Shown here piece by piece: positions 1 through 6,807 of a stretch of 64,000 nucleotides of DNA (position 1 is the first letter of the stretch; every line of letters begins with the position of its first letter). The DNA is from CAVYTF01 sp963771435. Lineage in GTDB: Bacteria; Bacteroidota; Bacteroidia; Chitinophagales; Chitinophagaceae. The stretch is from NCBI GenBank assembly GCA_963771435.1, contig CAVYTF010000010.1, positions 62,001 to 126,000 of the forward strand, in the 5' to 3' direction. The position numbers were made by a program, and so were the translations under genes. Below the pieces are notes generated by a model. It saw nothing but the letters and a program-made list of their open reading frames with translations, did no database searches and was not told the DNA's origin.

Positions 1-619
1 CCCCGACATCTTCAAGAAACAATATGTTGTTTTGGGTGTTGAAAGAAGAAGGAGAACCTATTAAATGGGCTATAAGAGAAAGATTGCCGCCAACTAATTT
101 CCCTTGTGCTGTGCCGTTCCTATTCAAGTGATCCTTATTGCAGGAATAGCTGATCGGTTTACCAAGAAGAGTATCCAAGAGTGAATCTATATAGATATTA
201 GCACCATCGTTAAAAGCGGAGGCCATTGGCGAGTGCAGGGAAGCGGTTTGTAAATTGGTAAGAATGTGGGCGTGTAAAACAGTAACGTCGCTGTAGCCGA
301 TGATCCATTTAGGGTTTGTTTTAAAAGAAGAAAAGTCTATTGCATCAATGATCCTGCTGAGCCCATAGCCGCCACGTGCGCAAAGGATGGCTTTGATGTG
401 TTTATCATCCAGCATGGCTTGCAGATCCTGAAGGCGTTCTTTATCAGTGCCGGAGAAATAGTGGTACTGACTGCCTACCGTTTTGCCCAATTTTACTTCA
501 AAACCCCATTGCTGCAAGGTGGTGATGCAGGTTTGCACTTTCTCCAAAGGCATATAGCCGGAAGGGCAGATAATGCCGATGCAGTCGCCTTGTTTGAGGT
601 ATGGCGGAAGGGTGATCAT
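1..619 (-). CDS. LD-carboxypeptidase (peptidase S66), N-terminal part
   Basis: Muramoyl-tetrapeptide (LD-) carboxypeptidase of family S66, which removes the terminal D-Ala from cell-wall tetrapeptides during murein recycling. The reading frame runs from ATG at 619 off the left edge, giving 206 residues. It shows the family landmarks: start MITLPPYLKQGDCIGIICPS, ARGGYG, then IGYSDVTVLH, whose Ser is the family nucleophile. GGNLSLI follows, and ILFLED near the edge carries the catalytic Glu. The catalytic His should lie beyond the window. No signal peptide is visible, so a cytoplasmic enzyme is likely. The tandem 11-nt array at 707-794 lies just upstream of the start. Confidence 0.9.
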   Translation of the reverse strand, partial: MITLPPYLKQGDCIGIICPSGYMPLEKVQTCITTLQQWGFEVKLGKTVGSQYHYFSGTDKERLQDLQAMLDDKHIKAILCARGGYGLSRIIDAIDFSSFKTNPKWIIGYSDVTVLHAHILTNLQTASLHSPMASAFNDGANIYIDSLLDTLLGKPISYSCNKDHLNRNGTAQGKLVGGNLSLIAHLIGSPSSFNTQNNILFLEDVG

Positions 620-706
620 AGAACAATATTAGGAAATCGTTGGGGAAACTGTATAAAAAGGAAATAGGATAGAGAGGTATAGAAATACAGGTTGGAATGG
701 CCTTGG

Positions 707-794
707 GTGGGCAATAAGTGGACTTTGGGTGGGAGTAAGGTGGGCTTTGAGTGGGGGTAGGGTCTCTATAAGGTCTCTATAAGGTCTCTATAAG
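707..794. repeat. Tandem array of eight 11-nt units
   Basis: Eight consecutive units of exactly 11 nt. Five are GTGGG-type (GTGGGCAATAA, GTGGACTTTGG, GTGGGAGTAAG, GTGGGCTTTGA, GTGGGGGTAGG) and three are identical GTCTCTATAAG. The array lies in the gap between the 3' end of the small secreted protein gene and the start of the LD-carboxypeptidase gene, both on the minus strand. Units of the same type recur near 30938, 38690 and, inverted, 54702-54767. The rest of the 620-972 gap shows nothing further except an inverted repeat ACCTAAG...CTTAGGT (922-928 / 954-960). Function unknown. Confidence 0.85.
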
Positions 795-972
795 GGTAGG
801 AAAATGAGTTTTGAAAATGGGGAGAATGTGAGGTTGGTTGCAATTTAAGATAAAGTTGGTTGGCGGAGAAATATTTGTTGGAAACAAAGAAAAAGAAAAG
901 GGATGACCTGGCCGGGCTATGACCTAAGGTAGTTATAAACCATTGGAAGTTGTCTTAGGTATATTTTTTAAA

Positions 973-1002
973 GAAAAGGGGTTGGCTTTATGCCCAACCC
1001 CT
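973..1002 (-). terminator. Intrinsic terminator of the small secreted protein gene
   Basis: GGGGTTGG (978-985) pairs with CCAACCCC (994-1001) around an 8-nt loop. On the minus strand the stem is followed by TTTTCTTT. It sits about 28 nt past the stop codon at 1030. Confidence 0.7.
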
Positions 1003-1029
1003 CTTGCTTAACTTTTACTGTTTGCCAGT

Positions 1030-1275
1030 TTAGTTTGCTGGCTTGTCAGCTGGTTTTGTTGACTTGCTTGCAGCTTTTGCAGATTTATCAGCAGCTTTTG
1101 CTGACTTGTCTGCAGCTTTGGCGGCCTTGTGTGCATGTTTACCGGCTTTATCTGCAGGTTTTGCGGCCTGGGTTGTTGTTTGTGCTGCCGGAGTTTGTGT
1201 GGTTGACGGGGTTTGAGCATTTGAAGCTGCTGAAATGCCAACTAAAATGGCAATTGCGAGAATTGATCTTTTCAC
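1030..1275 (-). CDS. Small secreted Lys/Ala-rich repeat protein
   Basis: An 81-residue protein: a signal peptide (MKRSILAIAILVGISAASNAQ, cleavage expected at NA-Q), then a Thr/Gln/Ala linker, then a basic tail of 7-residue repeats of the type AADKSAK / AASKSTK / PADKPAN. The start codon is GTG (complement of 1273-1275); it is preferred because it places the signal peptide exactly at the N terminus. The mature protein has almost no hydrophobic residues and resembles histone-H1-like basic tails. It could bind DNA, polyanions or wall polymers outside the cytoplasm, but nothing identifies a function. The 21-nt coding repeat leaves other frames open too; those lack a signal peptide. Confidence 0.75.
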   Translation of the reverse strand: MKRSILAIAILVGISAASNAQTPSTTQTPAAQTTTQAAKPADKAGKHAHKAAKAADKSAKAADKSAKAASKSTKPADKPAN

Positions 1276-1670
1276 TTTGTTTTATTTAAATTGTTTTATA
1301 ATGCCTGTTAATACCGATACATTCAAAACATAACCCATTGAAAACATACTATTTTTAAAAAAATTTCTTTTTTACCTGAAAATGCGGGAAGGGATAAGGA
1401 AGCAGGGGCATTGGAATTATGTTTTTGTTGCTTCGAGGTGGGCGTTTTTTTAAGGTAAAGACAGGAAGAGGGAACGAGCTTTTATTTGAACCGGCGGCAA
1501 TGACCTTCTTGTGCGTAGCTGTGCTAAAGGGCATTGAGGAGAAGAAAATAAGGGTGTAAAGAATGACCGGCTGCTCAGAGTACAATAATTCTTTGACCAA
1601 GGTAAGGTGTCATCCCATACACAGGTTATCCAATGAATACCCTGAAGCGACAGAAAGTTGCAAAGCACAG
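1276..1670. other. Non-coding stretch, no clear feature
   Basis: Between the small secreted protein gene and the 44-bp repeats I see no convincing gene. The open frames here have no recognisable protein character. The first 100 bases are AT-rich and presumably hold the minus-strand promoter of the gene at 1030-1275. Confidence 0.4.
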
Positions 1671-1766
1671 GTACGCTATACACAAGGCTGTGCTGCATAC
1701 TTTCGCCAGTATAGGGGCACAAGTACGCTATACACAAGGCTGTGCTGCATACTTTCGCCAGTATAG
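1671..1766. repeat. Perfect 44-bp direct repeat, 52-nt period
   Basis: The 44 bases 1671-1714 (beginning GTACGCTATACACAAGG) recur without mismatch at 1723-1766. The 8-nt spacer makes the period 52 nt. The repeat ends 80 nt before the leucine-rich protein gene. A shorter related segment, TACAAGGCTGCGCT, lies downstream of that gene at about 3778. No open frame of recognisable character crosses the repeat. Confidence 0.85.
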
Positions 1767-1845
1767 AGGTTTTGAACGGCTTGAAAAATAATATTGGGGG
1801 TGTTGGATCTTATGTATTTTGTGGGGAAATAAAAAACTATCTGCT

Positions 1846-3675
1846 ATGAAAAAAGTAATGCTCTTTGTTTTGATTGCTGTTTGCGTTTGTAAAACAACGG
1901 GTAGTTTTGGGCAAACGACCAATGTGCAGGATTCGCTGGCGCTGGTGGATCTGTATGACAGCACGGTAGGGGCCGACTGGTTCTTTCCATGGAACCTTGC
2001 AAACCCTGTGAGTACCTGGTATGGCGTTTCTGTAACTAATGGCAGAGTTACTTCCATTAATCTTTCTACGTATAACGGGATGTATGGCAATAACTTAAAC
2101 GGCAGCCTTCCTTCTTCCCTTGGTAATCTTTCCTATTTAACTTCTCTTATTGCTTACGGCAATACATTAAGCGGCAGTATTCCTGCTTCATTGGGCAATC
2201 TTTCCAATTTAGAAATTCTCGAGTTGTATGGCAATCAATTAAGCGAGAGCATTCCTGCAGCGTTGGGTAATCTTTCTAATTTAACGCATCTCGATTTGAG
2301 TGATAATCAATTAAGCGGCAACATTCCTATAGCGTTGGGGAATCTTTCTAAGTTGGTTTATCTTGTGTTGGGTGGAAATCAATTAAGCGGCAGCATTCCT
2401 GCACCGCTAGGCAATCTTTCTAAGTTAAGTGTACTGAGTTTGGCTGAAAATCAATTAAGCGGCAGCATTCCTGCTGTGCTGGGCAATCTTCCTAAGTTAG
2501 AAAATTTTGAGTTGCAGTTCAATCAATTAAGCGGCAGCATTCCTGCTCAGTTTGGCAATCTTTTTAATTTAGGCGTGCTTAGTCTTAATAATAATCAATT
2601 AAGCGGGAGCATTCCTGCTGAGTTTGGCAATCTTTCTAAGTTAGGTGGACTTTATTTGGAATACAATCAATTAAGCGGGAGCATTCCTGCTGAGTTTGGC
2701 AATCTTTCTATATTATATGAGCTTGATTTGGAAGACAATCAATTAAGTGATAGCATTCCGGCAGCTTTGGACAGCCTTTCTAATTTAGCTAAGCTTGAGC
2801 TGCAAGACAATCATTTTACGTTTGCAGGGATGGAGGGAATAGAATCGGCTTATGAAGATATTAACATCTTTCAATATGCCCCACAGGCAACTATTCCTCT
2901 TAACTACCAGGGAGGGCAGCTTTCGGTTTCTGTTGGCGGCACGCCGACTAATAATACCTATTATTGGTATAAGGACAATGTGCTGTATAAAACCATAGGA
3001 GGGGATTCTGTTTTAACAATTACTGAAAACGGGAACTATTCGGTATCGGTAACTAATGCCATAGCTACACTTACTGCTGAATCTTATACTGATCTTGTTT
3101 TGTACAGCGATACAGTTACTGTTACGAACCTGCCTGTTTCTTTGCTGAGTTTTACGGCGACCAAAGAGGGAAATAAGAGCCTGTTGCAATGGACGACAGC
3201 CAATGAGGTGAACAGTAGTTATTTTGAGGCGGAGAGAAGTAGTGATGGGGTGAGTTTTACAGGCATTGGGCATGTTGATGCAGCGGGGAATAGTGGAAGT
3301 GCTAAGAATTATTCTTTGGTTGATGCTAAACCGGTGAATGGTATGAATTATTACCGGTTGAAGGTGGTTGATAAGGATGGGGAGTTTAGTTATAGCCAAA
3401 TTAGAACTATTAATGAAGGGATGAGTTTTGGGGTGAGTATTTATCCGAACCCGGTGAAGAATAGCCTGAACCTGAACTTTAGTAGTGATAAGGCGATGAC
3501 TGTGCAGGTGGTGGTTGTGGATAATGGGGGGAAGGTGGTTGCTACACAGCAGATGGAAATTGCTTCGGGGGCATCGACGCAGGGGATCAATGTGGGTGGG
3601 TTGAGTGGCGGAACTTATTATGTGAGGTTGGTTGGTAGTGAGGGAGAGGCGGAGTTGAGATTTGTGAAGGAGTAG
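1846..3675 (+). CDS. Secreted leucine-rich-repeat protein with T9SS type A sorting domain
   Basis: Predicted cell-surface or secreted protein of 609 residues. Order: signal peptide (MKKVMLFVLIAVCVC...SFGQ); a cap of about 60 residues; ten 24-residue plant-type leucine-rich repeats of the form LSGSIPAxLGNLSxLxxLxL; an Ig-like segment; a fibronectin-like module (LPVSLLSFTA... through YYRLKVVDKDG); and a C-terminal sorting domain beginning SIYPNPVKNSLNLNF. The last two modules are standard for proteins exported by the type IX system. ATG at 1846 is chosen because it begins the signal peptide. A near-consensus promoter (TTG 1794-1796, TATTTTG 1815-1821) lies upstream. The repeats suggest protein or glycan binding; the ligand is unknown. 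Confidence 0.88.
   Translation: MKKVMLFVLIAVCVCKTTGSFGQTTNVQDSLALVDLYDSTVGADWFFPWNLANPVSTWYGVSVTNGRVTSINLSTYNGMYGNNLNGSLPSSLGNLSYLTSLIAYGNTLSGSIPASLGNLSNLEILELYGNQLSESIPAALGNLSNLTHLDLSDNQLSGNIPIALGNLSKLVYLVLGGNQLSGSIPAPLGNLSKLSVLSLAENQLSGSIPAVLGNLPKLENFELQFNQLSGSIPAQFGNLFNLGVLSLNNNQLSGSIPAEFGNLSKLGGLYLEYNQLSGSIPAEFGNLSILYELDLEDNQLSDSIPAALDSLSNLAKLELQDNHFTFAGMEGIESAYEDINIFQYAPQATIPLNYQGGQLSVSVGGTPTNNTYYWYKDNVLYKTIGGDSVLTITENGNYSVSVTNAIATLTAESYTDLVLYSDTVTVTNLPVSLLSFTATKEGNKSLLQWTTANEVNSSYFEAERSSDGVSFTGIGHVDAAGNSGSAKNYSLVDAKPVNGMNYYRLKVVDKDGEFSYSQIRTINEGMSFGVSIYPNPVKNSLNLNFSSDKAMTVQVVVVDNGGKVVATQQMEIASGASTQGINVGGLSGGTYYVRLVGSEGEAELRFVKE
2095..2814 (+). repeat. Ten 72-bp coding repeats (LRR units)
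   Basis: Ten in-register 72-nt repeats encode the 24-residue leucine-rich repeats. The core AATCAATTAAGCGGCAGCAT is almost identical between most units, so the similarity is at DNA level as well as protein level. This indicates recent duplication or gene conversion and makes copy-number change likely. Confidence 0.85.
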
Positions 3676-3679
3676 GAAA

Positions 3680-3714
3680 GTTGGTGGTTGGTAGTTGATG
3701 GTTGGTGGTTGGTG
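3680..3714. repeat. Heptanucleotide tandem repeat (five units)
   Basis: Five consecutive 7-nt units: GTTGGTG, GTTGGTA, GTTGATG, GTTGGTG, GTTGGTG. They begin five bases after the stop codon of the leucine-rich protein. The same heptamer family recurs at 7666-7714, 9378-9411, 24543-24591 and, weakly, near 5980 and 46265. A further short repeat (CACGAAG / CCCGAAG / CACGAAG) follows at about 3729-3749. No gene is seen before 3875. Confidence 0.8.
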
Positions 3715-3874
3715 TGCAAAGGTAAAACCACGAAGTCCCGAAGGCACGAAGGGCGTTAAGTTTTATTTGTCCTTTGTACAAGGCTGCGCTAAGAGGTATT
3801 GCAAAGAAAAGAAAGAATTGCTTTTTAGTATTTGGGTAATAAAAATTCTATACCTTGTTTAAAAATTACCCAAT

Positions 3875-5326
3875 ATGAAACCAATACTCATCTTTTTTAT
3901 GGCTGTTTTGTTTTGCAAAACAGTATCTTATGCCCAATGGGCAGTTAATGGAACGACTGTATATTATACGAGCGGGAATGTTGGTATAGGTACAAGTTCT
4001 CCCGGCCATAAGCTTTCTGTTAACGGGGATATTAACTTATCTACAGGCAGTGTGATGCGCGTGAATGGCATAACGGTATTGAAAGATAATGGAACTAATG
4101 ATAATATAGGCGTTGGCGATAATGCAAATGGTTCGCTTACCAGCGGCTCCGGCAATACTGCAATAGGCAAAAACGCTCTTTATTATGATACTTCAGGCTC
4201 ATACAATACCGCAAACGGGGAAAGAGCGCTGTATAATAATATTTCAGGTACAAAAAATACCGCAACAGGTTATGAAGCGCTAATTGAAAACAATACGGGC
4301 ACTGATAATACCGCGAACGGTTATGATGCGCTTTATAATAATAGCTGGGGATATGCTAATACCGGCATGGGAATGAATGCGCTTTATCATAATTATTTTG
4401 GGGTTCAGAATGTGGCAATAGGCAAAGAGGCACTTTTTAATACCAATTCAGATTCATGGGTTGTAGCTATTGGCTACCAGGCTATGTATAACGATGCGTG
4501 TGGCAGTGAACAATTAGGAAATAGCGGAAATGTTGCTGTAGGCTACCAGGCAATTTTTAAGGAACAGGGCCTAATAAGTACCGGTATTACAGCAGTTGGG
4601 TATAAATCATTATACTCCGAAGTAAATGGATGGCAAAATACTGCTATTGGTTACCAATCACTTTATAACAATATTGCCGGCCGTGCTAATACAGTTGTTG
4701 GTTATAATGCCGATGTAAATGGAGGTGACTATAATGATGCAAGTGCCTTTGGCTCGAACGCAATAATAACAGGCAGCAACCAGGTTCGTATTGGTGATAA
4801 TAGTGTTACAAGCATTGGAGGCTACAAAGCATGGAGCAATATTTCTGACGGAAGGGTTAAGAAAAACATTAAACAAAATGTGCCGGGGCTTGCGTTCATC
4901 AACCTGCTGCAACCTATTACTTATAATCTTGACCTTGATGCTGCTGATAAGATAATACAGCGCCCGGTTATAAAAAATAAATCGGCTAACGCTATAACCG
5001 GAATACCACCGCAGGAAGATTCCACCCCGCGCCACGCACAGGAGCAGGTGGTATGCACAGGATTTAGTGCGCAGGACGTAGAAAGTTCTGCAAAAAAAAT
5101 AGGCTACGAATTTGACGGGGTGGATGCAGCAAAGAACAGTAAAGACCTATATGGATTGCGGTATTCAGAATTTGTAGTGCCATTGGTGAAAGCAGTGCAG
5201 GAGCTATCTGTGCAAAATGATTCGCTAAAAAAAGATAATGTTGGGTTACAAAACCAGGTAGATGAATTGAGATCAATGATGCGGGAGCTTAAATCATCGA
5301 TACAGAAAATGCAGGCAAAGCCCTGA
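3875..5326 (+). CDS. Secreted fibre-like protein with C-terminal S74 chaperone domain
   Basis: A 483-residue protein: signal peptide (MKPILIFFMAVLFCKTVSYAQ); a short N-terminal region with GNVGIGTSSPGHKLSVNG; a long array of about 24-residue repeats built on NTAxGxxALYxN (residues about 95-300), resembling trimeric-adhesin or phage-fibre beta-solenoids; then the intramolecular chaperone motif SDGRVKKNI (about residue 325); and a C-terminal coiled coil (VKAVQELSVQNDSLKKDN). S74 domains trimerise phage tail spikes and then usually cut themselves off at the conserved Ser. In Bacteroidota such proteins are secreted and may form trimeric surface fibres. There is no T9SS tail, so the export route after Sec is unclear. 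Confidence 0.85.
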   Translation: MKPILIFFMAVLFCKTVSYAQWAVNGTTVYYTSGNVGIGTSSPGHKLSVNGDINLSTGSVMRVNGITVLKDNGTNDNIGVGDNANGSLTSGSGNTAIGKNALYYDTSGSYNTANGERALYNNISGTKNTATGYEALIENNTGTDNTANGYDALYNNSWGYANTGMGMNALYHNYFGVQNVAIGKEALFNTNSDSWVVAIGYQAMYNDACGSEQLGNSGNVAVGYQAIFKEQGLISTGITAVGYKSLYSEVNGWQNTAIGYQSLYNNIAGRANTVVGYNADVNGGDYNDASAFGSNAIITGSNQVRIGDNSVTSIGGYKAWSNISDGRVKKNIKQNVPGLAFINLLQPITYNLDLDAADKIIQRPVIKNKSANAITGIPPQEDSTPRHAQEQVVCTGFSAQDVESSAKKIGYEFDGVDAAKNSKDLYGLRYSEFVVPLVKAVQELSVQNDSLKKDNVGLQNQVDELRSMMRELKSSIQKMQAKP

Positions 5327-5486
5327 AATAATGATGAGATAGTGTGTTTTAGTGTGCAGAATGGTTGGTTGTTCAGGTTGGGCATGCATAAGTTAAAGAA
5401 AAAGTAGATGCTAAAAAGCAGGATCAGAACACGGGGTTGCTGCACAGGACCTGCGGGGACAAAAGCCATATATCAGTCAAAGAAAA

Positions 5487-5750
5487 TCAATCCTGGTAAT
5501 GCCCATAAAGCGAATGGAGTACAATCCGGTTAGCTTCTACTTTGTAAACAATTCTGTGTTCAAGATTAATTCTGCGGGACCAGTAACCTGAGTAATTCGC
5601 TTTAAGTGGTTCGGGCTGACCAATGCCGTCAAAAGGGGTTTTGCAACAATTATCTAACAGGGTATAAATCTTTTTTACCATCTTCATGTCGTTCTGCATC
5701 CACCAGCCTAAATCCTGCCATGCTTTCGGCATCAGCACCAGCTCACGCAT
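5487..5750 (-). CDS. yoeB: YoeB-family mRNA interferase toxin
   Basis: An 87-residue toxin that cuts mRNA at the ribosome when its antitoxin is degraded. The family core is intact: PFDGIGQPEPLKAN (with the catalytic Glu), GYWSRRINLEHRIVY (with the catalytic Arg) and C-terminal GHYQD (the His-Tyr pair). It is the second gene of a two-gene operon; its start overlaps the antitoxin 3' end by 8 nt. Expression is probably repressed by the antitoxin-toxin complex, as is known for this family. A second, broken yoeB is at 51063-51320 and belongs with a different antitoxin. Confidence 0.92.
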   Translation of the reverse strand: MRELVLMPKAWQDLGWWMQNDMKMVKKIYTLLDNCCKTPFDGIGQPEPLKANYSGYWSRRINLEHRIVYKVEANRIVLHSLYGHYQD

Positions 5751-5952
5751 GAAGCATTGCTTTTAGTTCAATTAAACTTAATGGTGCAGGCTTTGTTTTG
5801 CCGTTTTCGTATTCGTCAATGCTGCGCAAAATGGCGGGGTTCGTAATTTCGCTTGGTAAAATGGCTTTTACATTTTTTATAAAAGAGATATTTTTAAAAA
5901 ACTCTTCGGCAAGGGCGGTTTTATCCTCGGCAATATCTAAAAGGTATTTCAT
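5743..5952 (-). CDS. Antitoxin partner of YoeB
   Basis: A small acidic protein (69 residues from ATG 5952) encoded directly upstream of yoeB and overlapping it by 8 nt. The ATG is preferred over an in-frame TTG at 5967 because GGAGA stands 8-9 nt before it and the TTG lies inside the promoter element. It contains ILPSEITNPAILRSIDEYE and a Lys/Pro-rich tail that should wrap the toxin. It does not look like a classic YefM/Phd sequence, so the call rests mainly on position. Confidence 0.75.
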   Translation of the reverse strand: MKYLLDIAEDKTALAEEFFKNISFIKNVKAILPSEITNPAILRSIDEYENGKTKPAPLSLIELKAMLHA

Positions 5953-5964
5953 ACTAATTTTCTC

Positions 5965-5972
5965 CAAAAATA
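5965..5972 (-). promoter_or_regulatory. -7 element of the toxin-antitoxin operon
   Basis: On the minus strand the bases read TATTTTTG, matching the Bacteroidota TAnnTTTG element, 13-20 nt before the antitoxin ATG. I see no TTG at the -33 position. Confidence 0.5.
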
Positions 5973-6010
5973 ATTAAAAGTTTGTAGTTACGGTTTGTAG
6001 TTGTTGACGT

Positions 6011-6730
6011 TTAATTTTTGTTTAGTTGCTGGAGGAGGGCGCGGAGGTCTTTTGGGAGGGGGGCTTCGAAGAGGAATTCTGTGCCGAGGAGCATGAACTT
6101 TAAGGAGGATGAATGGAGGGCGAGGCGGGCGAGGATGGGCTGCTCATCGTCCTGTTTTTTTGAGAGGTTGTATTTGCGTTTGATCTTTGAGAGATAAACT
6201 GGTTCGCCGTTGCCATAGGTGTCGTCGCAGACGATGGGGTGCATGAAATGCTGCATGTGGACGCGTATCTGGTGGGTGCGGCCGGTGTGTATCCGGAACT
6301 TCATCCAGGTGAACTGCCTGAATATCTGCAGTACTTCGTAGTGGGTCAGGGAGGGTTTGCCCTTGGTGTGGATGATCATTTTGCCATTCCTAGCGGGATG
6401 TTCTGCGATGGGTTCGGCGATGTTTCCTGACGGAGGGGAAACGTTGCCAAGGACGAGGCCGTGGTATATCTTTTCTACATCGCGGCTTTCGAAAACCTGG
6501 GAAAGGCTTTTGTGAGTGGCCTCATCCTTTGCAAAGACGATGACGCCGCTTGTGCCTTTGTCGAGGCGGTGGACGGTGAAAATATCTCCGTATTTCTCTT
6601 TCAGCATGTCTTTTAAAGAGGGTTCGCTCTGGGTGCGGTCCGGGATGCTTAACATGCCGGCGGGTTTGTTGAGGACGATAAAGTTTTCGTTCTCAAAAAG
6701 GATAATAGAACTGAGATTGATACGAATCAT
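6011..6730 (-). CDS. RluA-family 23S rRNA/tRNA pseudouridine synthase
   Basis: A 239-residue enzyme that isomerises uridine to pseudouridine in structured RNA. The signature HRLDKGTSGVIVFAKD contains the catalytic Asp, and FRIHTGRTHQIRVHM is the second family motif. It lacks an N-terminal S4 domain, so it is the short RluA/RluC-like form; the exact target cannot be told from sequence. Start ENENFIVLNKPAGMLSIPD is typical. It lies downstream of the RsuA/RluB-type gene at 6808-7908, 77 nt away and on the same strand. Confidence 0.9.
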   Translation of the reverse strand: MIRINLSSIILFENENFIVLNKPAGMLSIPDRTQSEPSLKDMLKEKYGDIFTVHRLDKGTSGVIVFAKDEATHKSLSQVFESRDVEKIYHGLVLGNVSPPSGNIAEPIAEHPARNGKMIIHTKGKPSLTHYEVLQIFRQFTWMKFRIHTGRTHQIRVHMQHFMHPIVCDDTYGNGEPVYLSKIKRKYNLSKKQDDEQPILARLALHSSSLKFMLLGTEFLFEAPLPKDLRALLQQLNKN

Positions 6731-6807
6731 ACCGAGGCATTAAAATGATAGTGTGATGTCTGATGCATGATGTCTGTTGTATAATTGCGGATGGTCATAA
6801 AAATGAT

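Noticed and set aside
922..960. Inverted repeat ACCTAAG...CTTAGGT as an operator or terminator
   Set aside because: Only 7 bp with a 25-nt spacer and no T-run; too weak to call.
3013..3747. Minus-strand open frame of 244 codons opposite the LRR protein end
   Set aside because: Antisense to a well-supported T9SS tail; the protein is His/Ile/Pro-rich without domains, and its N terminus reads the heptamer repeat.
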